Below the pieces are notes generated by a model that was given only the letters and a program-made list of their open reading frames with translations, was not told the origin of the DNA and did not search any database. A stretch of 64,000 nt of DNA from Psychrobacter sp. 28M-43. Lineage in GTDB: Bacteria > Pseudomonadota > Gammaproteobacteria > Pseudomonadales > Moraxellaceae. Where the stretch lies: positions 1,860,001-1,924,000 of the forward strand of contig NZ_CP061739.1 in assembly GCF_014770435.1 (NCBI RefSeq). Direction: 5' to 3'. This document shows positions 62,328 through 64,000 of the stretch, one piece after another (position 1 is the first letter of the stretch; every line of letters begins with the position of its first letter). The position numbers and the translations under genes were made by a program.

Positions 62328-63787
62328 ATTTGTCTCTAGGCAAGGGTTTTGCCTATTTAACCAGTGCTAGCTTTATCGGTACCTTTACGCAAGTAATTAA
62401 AGGCAAGTTAATGGCTGTGTTTTTAGGTGCTGCAGGTGTTGGTATTTACTCACAGTTAACATATCTGTTCAATTTAATGTTCACTATTGCTAGCTTAGGT
62501 TTTCGCAATGGTATTATTAAAAAAGTAAGTCAGAGTATCGATGATAATGATACTGAAGCCGTTATACAACATTATGCCAGTATCTTTATTTTTCTTTCAC
62601 TTTTTTCAATTATTATTACGATAATTGTATGTTTATTTGCAAATACAGTTTCTAACTATTTATTTGCGGATTTAGGTAAAAAATCTACACTTGTAATTTT
62701 AGTATTATTAGCTATCCCCTTTGCGGTATTAGCAAATACTTACCAAGCAATGCTCAGCGCATCTATGTCAATTAAACTTATTGTTAAAGCTCAGGTTATT
62801 GTTGATATTTTTAGCTTACTACCATTCTCTATATTGTTATATTTTGGAGAAATTAAAGGCGCTGTAGCTGCTTTTGTTTTTTATCAGGTATTAAAATTAT
62901 TAGGTAATACTTACTATTTTTATAAAAAATATGAAATAAACTTATTTCCAAAGTTTTCAGTATTTTCTTGGCAAGACATTGTAATAAATTTTAGGTTTGG
63001 TATAAGTGGGTTACTATTAGTTTCATTAAATATGCTGTTAATGATTTTTATATCAAGATATATCATAGCTGAGTTAGGCGAACAGTCTAATGGTTTCTTT
63101 GCCGTTGCTTTCAAAGTGGCAACCTTATACTTAGGGGCAGTTTATGCTAATGCTTCAAGCTATTATTTCCCGTTACTATCCAAAAGTCGTAACACTAAGA
63201 ATTTACGCGATAATGTAAACCATACCTGTCGGTTTTATTTCTATTTATTACCACCATTAATTGTTGGTATTATGGCTGGTAGCGAGTGGGTAATCAGTTT
63301 ACTTTTTAGCAAAGAATTTTTACCTGCAGCACTGCTTTTGCTGTTTTTTCTTCCAGCAGATCTACTGCGTATTACTGCTGAAACATTTGGTCTTCCATTA
63401 TTAGTAAAAGAAGAGTTTCTAGCTTATAACAGTTGCTACATAGCTTGGGCTATTTGTTATGGTTTAACGGCAATTATCTTTATAAATAAGTTTGGCCTTG
63501 TTGGTATTGGTATAGCCTACTTATTTTCACAGATTATTAATTGCTTACTGGTTTTATCCGTTGTAGCTTGGAAATTGCAGGTTTGGCCAAGTTATAGTTT
63601 TTTATGGAGCTTTTTTTTAGCAATCTCTCTAGTAGCAACTGCAGCATTTGGTAATTTCTTGTTTAGTGGCTTTGTCACCAAAATTATTATTAGTGTTTTG
63701 GCTTTATTGACTTGGTTTTTTATATCTTATAGGCAACATGAATTTCGGAATTATTTACAGCCATTATTACAAAAGATTTTAAGGTAA
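62324..63787 (+). CDS. wzx: Capsule/O-unit flippase Wzx
   Basis: 487-aa inner-membrane polysaccharide flippase of the MATE-like Wzx family, with about 12-14 hydrophobic helices. It begins [20 protein letters not shown] and includes the early loop [20 protein letters not shown], typical of O-antigen translocases (positively charged first loop). It moves undecaprenyl-linked repeat units to the periplasm. The DNA is more AT-rich than the rml genes, common for strain-specific capsule genes. The start overlaps the preceding stop by 4 bases. Confidence 0.92.
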   Translation: MNLSLGKGFAYLTSASFIGTFTQVIKGKLMAVFLGAAGVGIYSQLTYLFNLMFTIASLGFRNGIIKKVSQSIDDNDTEAVIQHYASIFIFLSLFSIIITIIVCLFANTVSNYLFADLGKKSTLVILVLLAIPFAVLANTYQAMLSASMSIKLIVKAQVIVDIFSLLPFSILLYFGEIKGAVAAFVFYQVLKLLGNTYYFYKKYEINLFPKFSVFSWQDIVINFRFGISGLLLVSLNMLLMIFISRYIIAELGEQSNGFFAVAFKVATLYLGAVYANASSYYFPLLSKSRNTKNLRDNVNHTCRFYFYLLPPLIVGIMAGSEWVISLLFSKEFLPAALLLLFFLPADLLRITAETFGLPLLVKEEFLAYNSCYIAWAICYGLTAIIFINKFGLVGIGIAYLFSQIINCLLVLSVVAWKLQVWPSYSFLWSFFLAISLVATAAFGNFLFSGFVTKIIISVLALLTWFFISYRQHEFRNYLQPLLQKILR

Positions 63788-63791
63788 AACG

Positions 63792-64000
63792 ATGAAAAAA
63801 AATCCTTTAGTTACTTATATCATTCCATCGTACAATCATGCACTGTATATTGAGCAAGCTATAGAAAGTGTTTTGAAACAAACATATGAACCTATAGAGT
63901 TGATTATTATTGATGACGGTTCCAAAGATAACACTAAAGAAGTTTTAATGAAGTACTCAAATCATCAAAATATCCAAATTATTTTTAATGAAATCAACCT
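63792..64000 (+). CDS. Glycosyltransferase family 2 (5' part only, cut by the window end)
   Basis: The visible 69 codons begin MKKNPLVTYIIPSYNHALYI and contain QAIESVLKQTYEPIE and the nucleotide-binding IIIDDGSKDNTKEV, hallmarks of GT2/GT-A enzymes. It starts 5 bp after the wzx stop. It presumably adds one sugar of the capsule repeat. The 3' end and its acceptor-specific part are outside the window. Confidence 0.9.
   Translation, partial: MKKNPLVTYIIPSYNHALYIEQAIESVLKQTYEPIELIIIDDGSKDNTKEVLMKYSNHQNIQIIFNEIN

Overview
The window looks like chromosomal DNA from a Psychrobacter-type gammaproteobacterium (Moraxellaceae). This is an inference from three things: a haloalkane dehalogenase of the DpcA kind known from Psychrobacter, the style of the NIS siderophore and capsule genes, and the moderate-to-low GC with AT-rich intergenic regions. 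No rRNA, complete autonomous insertion sequence, prophage or CRISPR array is visible.

Layout. (1) 1-3.4 kb is housekeeping: cca, an FolM-like pteridine reductase, a CAU-anticodon tRNA with its own promoter and terminator, and mntP behind a yybP-ykoY manganese riboswitch. (2) 3.6-25.4 kb is a large iron-acquisition island. It holds a TonB receptor, an RraA-like protein, three NIS siderophore synthetases, an MFS transporter, an acetyltransferase, an N-hydroxylase, diaminobutyrate decarboxylase and diaminobutyrate aminotransferase. These are followed by a fused FhuB-type permease, a binding lipoprotein, an FhuC-type ATPase and a divergent DUF2470-SIP ferric-siderophore reductase. Four Fur-box-like sites divide it into transcription units. 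The enzymes predict a citrate/1,3-diaminopropane hydroxamate of the schizokinen/rhizobactin class, but the third synthetase and the RraA-like protein are not needed for that simple product.

(3) 25.6-32.4 kb is an electrophile/thiol-stress cluster: haloalkane dehalogenase, TetR regulator, two glutathione-transferase-family proteins, an ABM monooxygenase, an AhpD-like protein, an FrnE-like DsbA protein and a peroxiredoxin. Related palindromes (TTGA-N8-TCAA) precede two of these genes and look like operators. A 176-bp MITE lies inside this cluster, and a 40-bp relic of its ends lies near 47.6 kb.

(4) 32.9-34.7 kb holds a PlsC-type acyltransferase and a TolA/TonB-like membrane-anchored protein. 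(5) 34.8-45.7 kb is a type I secretion system (HlyD, LapB-like ABC transporter, TolC-like protein) with its 1840-residue BapA-type adhesin, which carries 3.5 nearly identical 567-bp repeats. About 1.2 kb of very AT-rich DNA lies upstream of the adhesin. (6) 46.9-49.5 kb holds a ChrR-like cupin, a double UspA protein and a DUF2058 protein.

(7) 50.1-64 kb is the start of a Wzx/Wzy-type capsule locus: wza-wzb-wzc, a UDP-GalNAcA pathway (WbpO/TviB- and WbpP-like), rmlBDAC for dTDP-L-rhamnose, fdtA/C/B-like genes for an N-acetylated 3-amino-3,6-dideoxyhexose, an O-acetyltransferase, the flippase Wzx, and a family 2 glycosyltransferase cut by the window end. The surface adhesin, the capsule and the siderophore system together suggest a surface-associated, iron-limited lifestyle.
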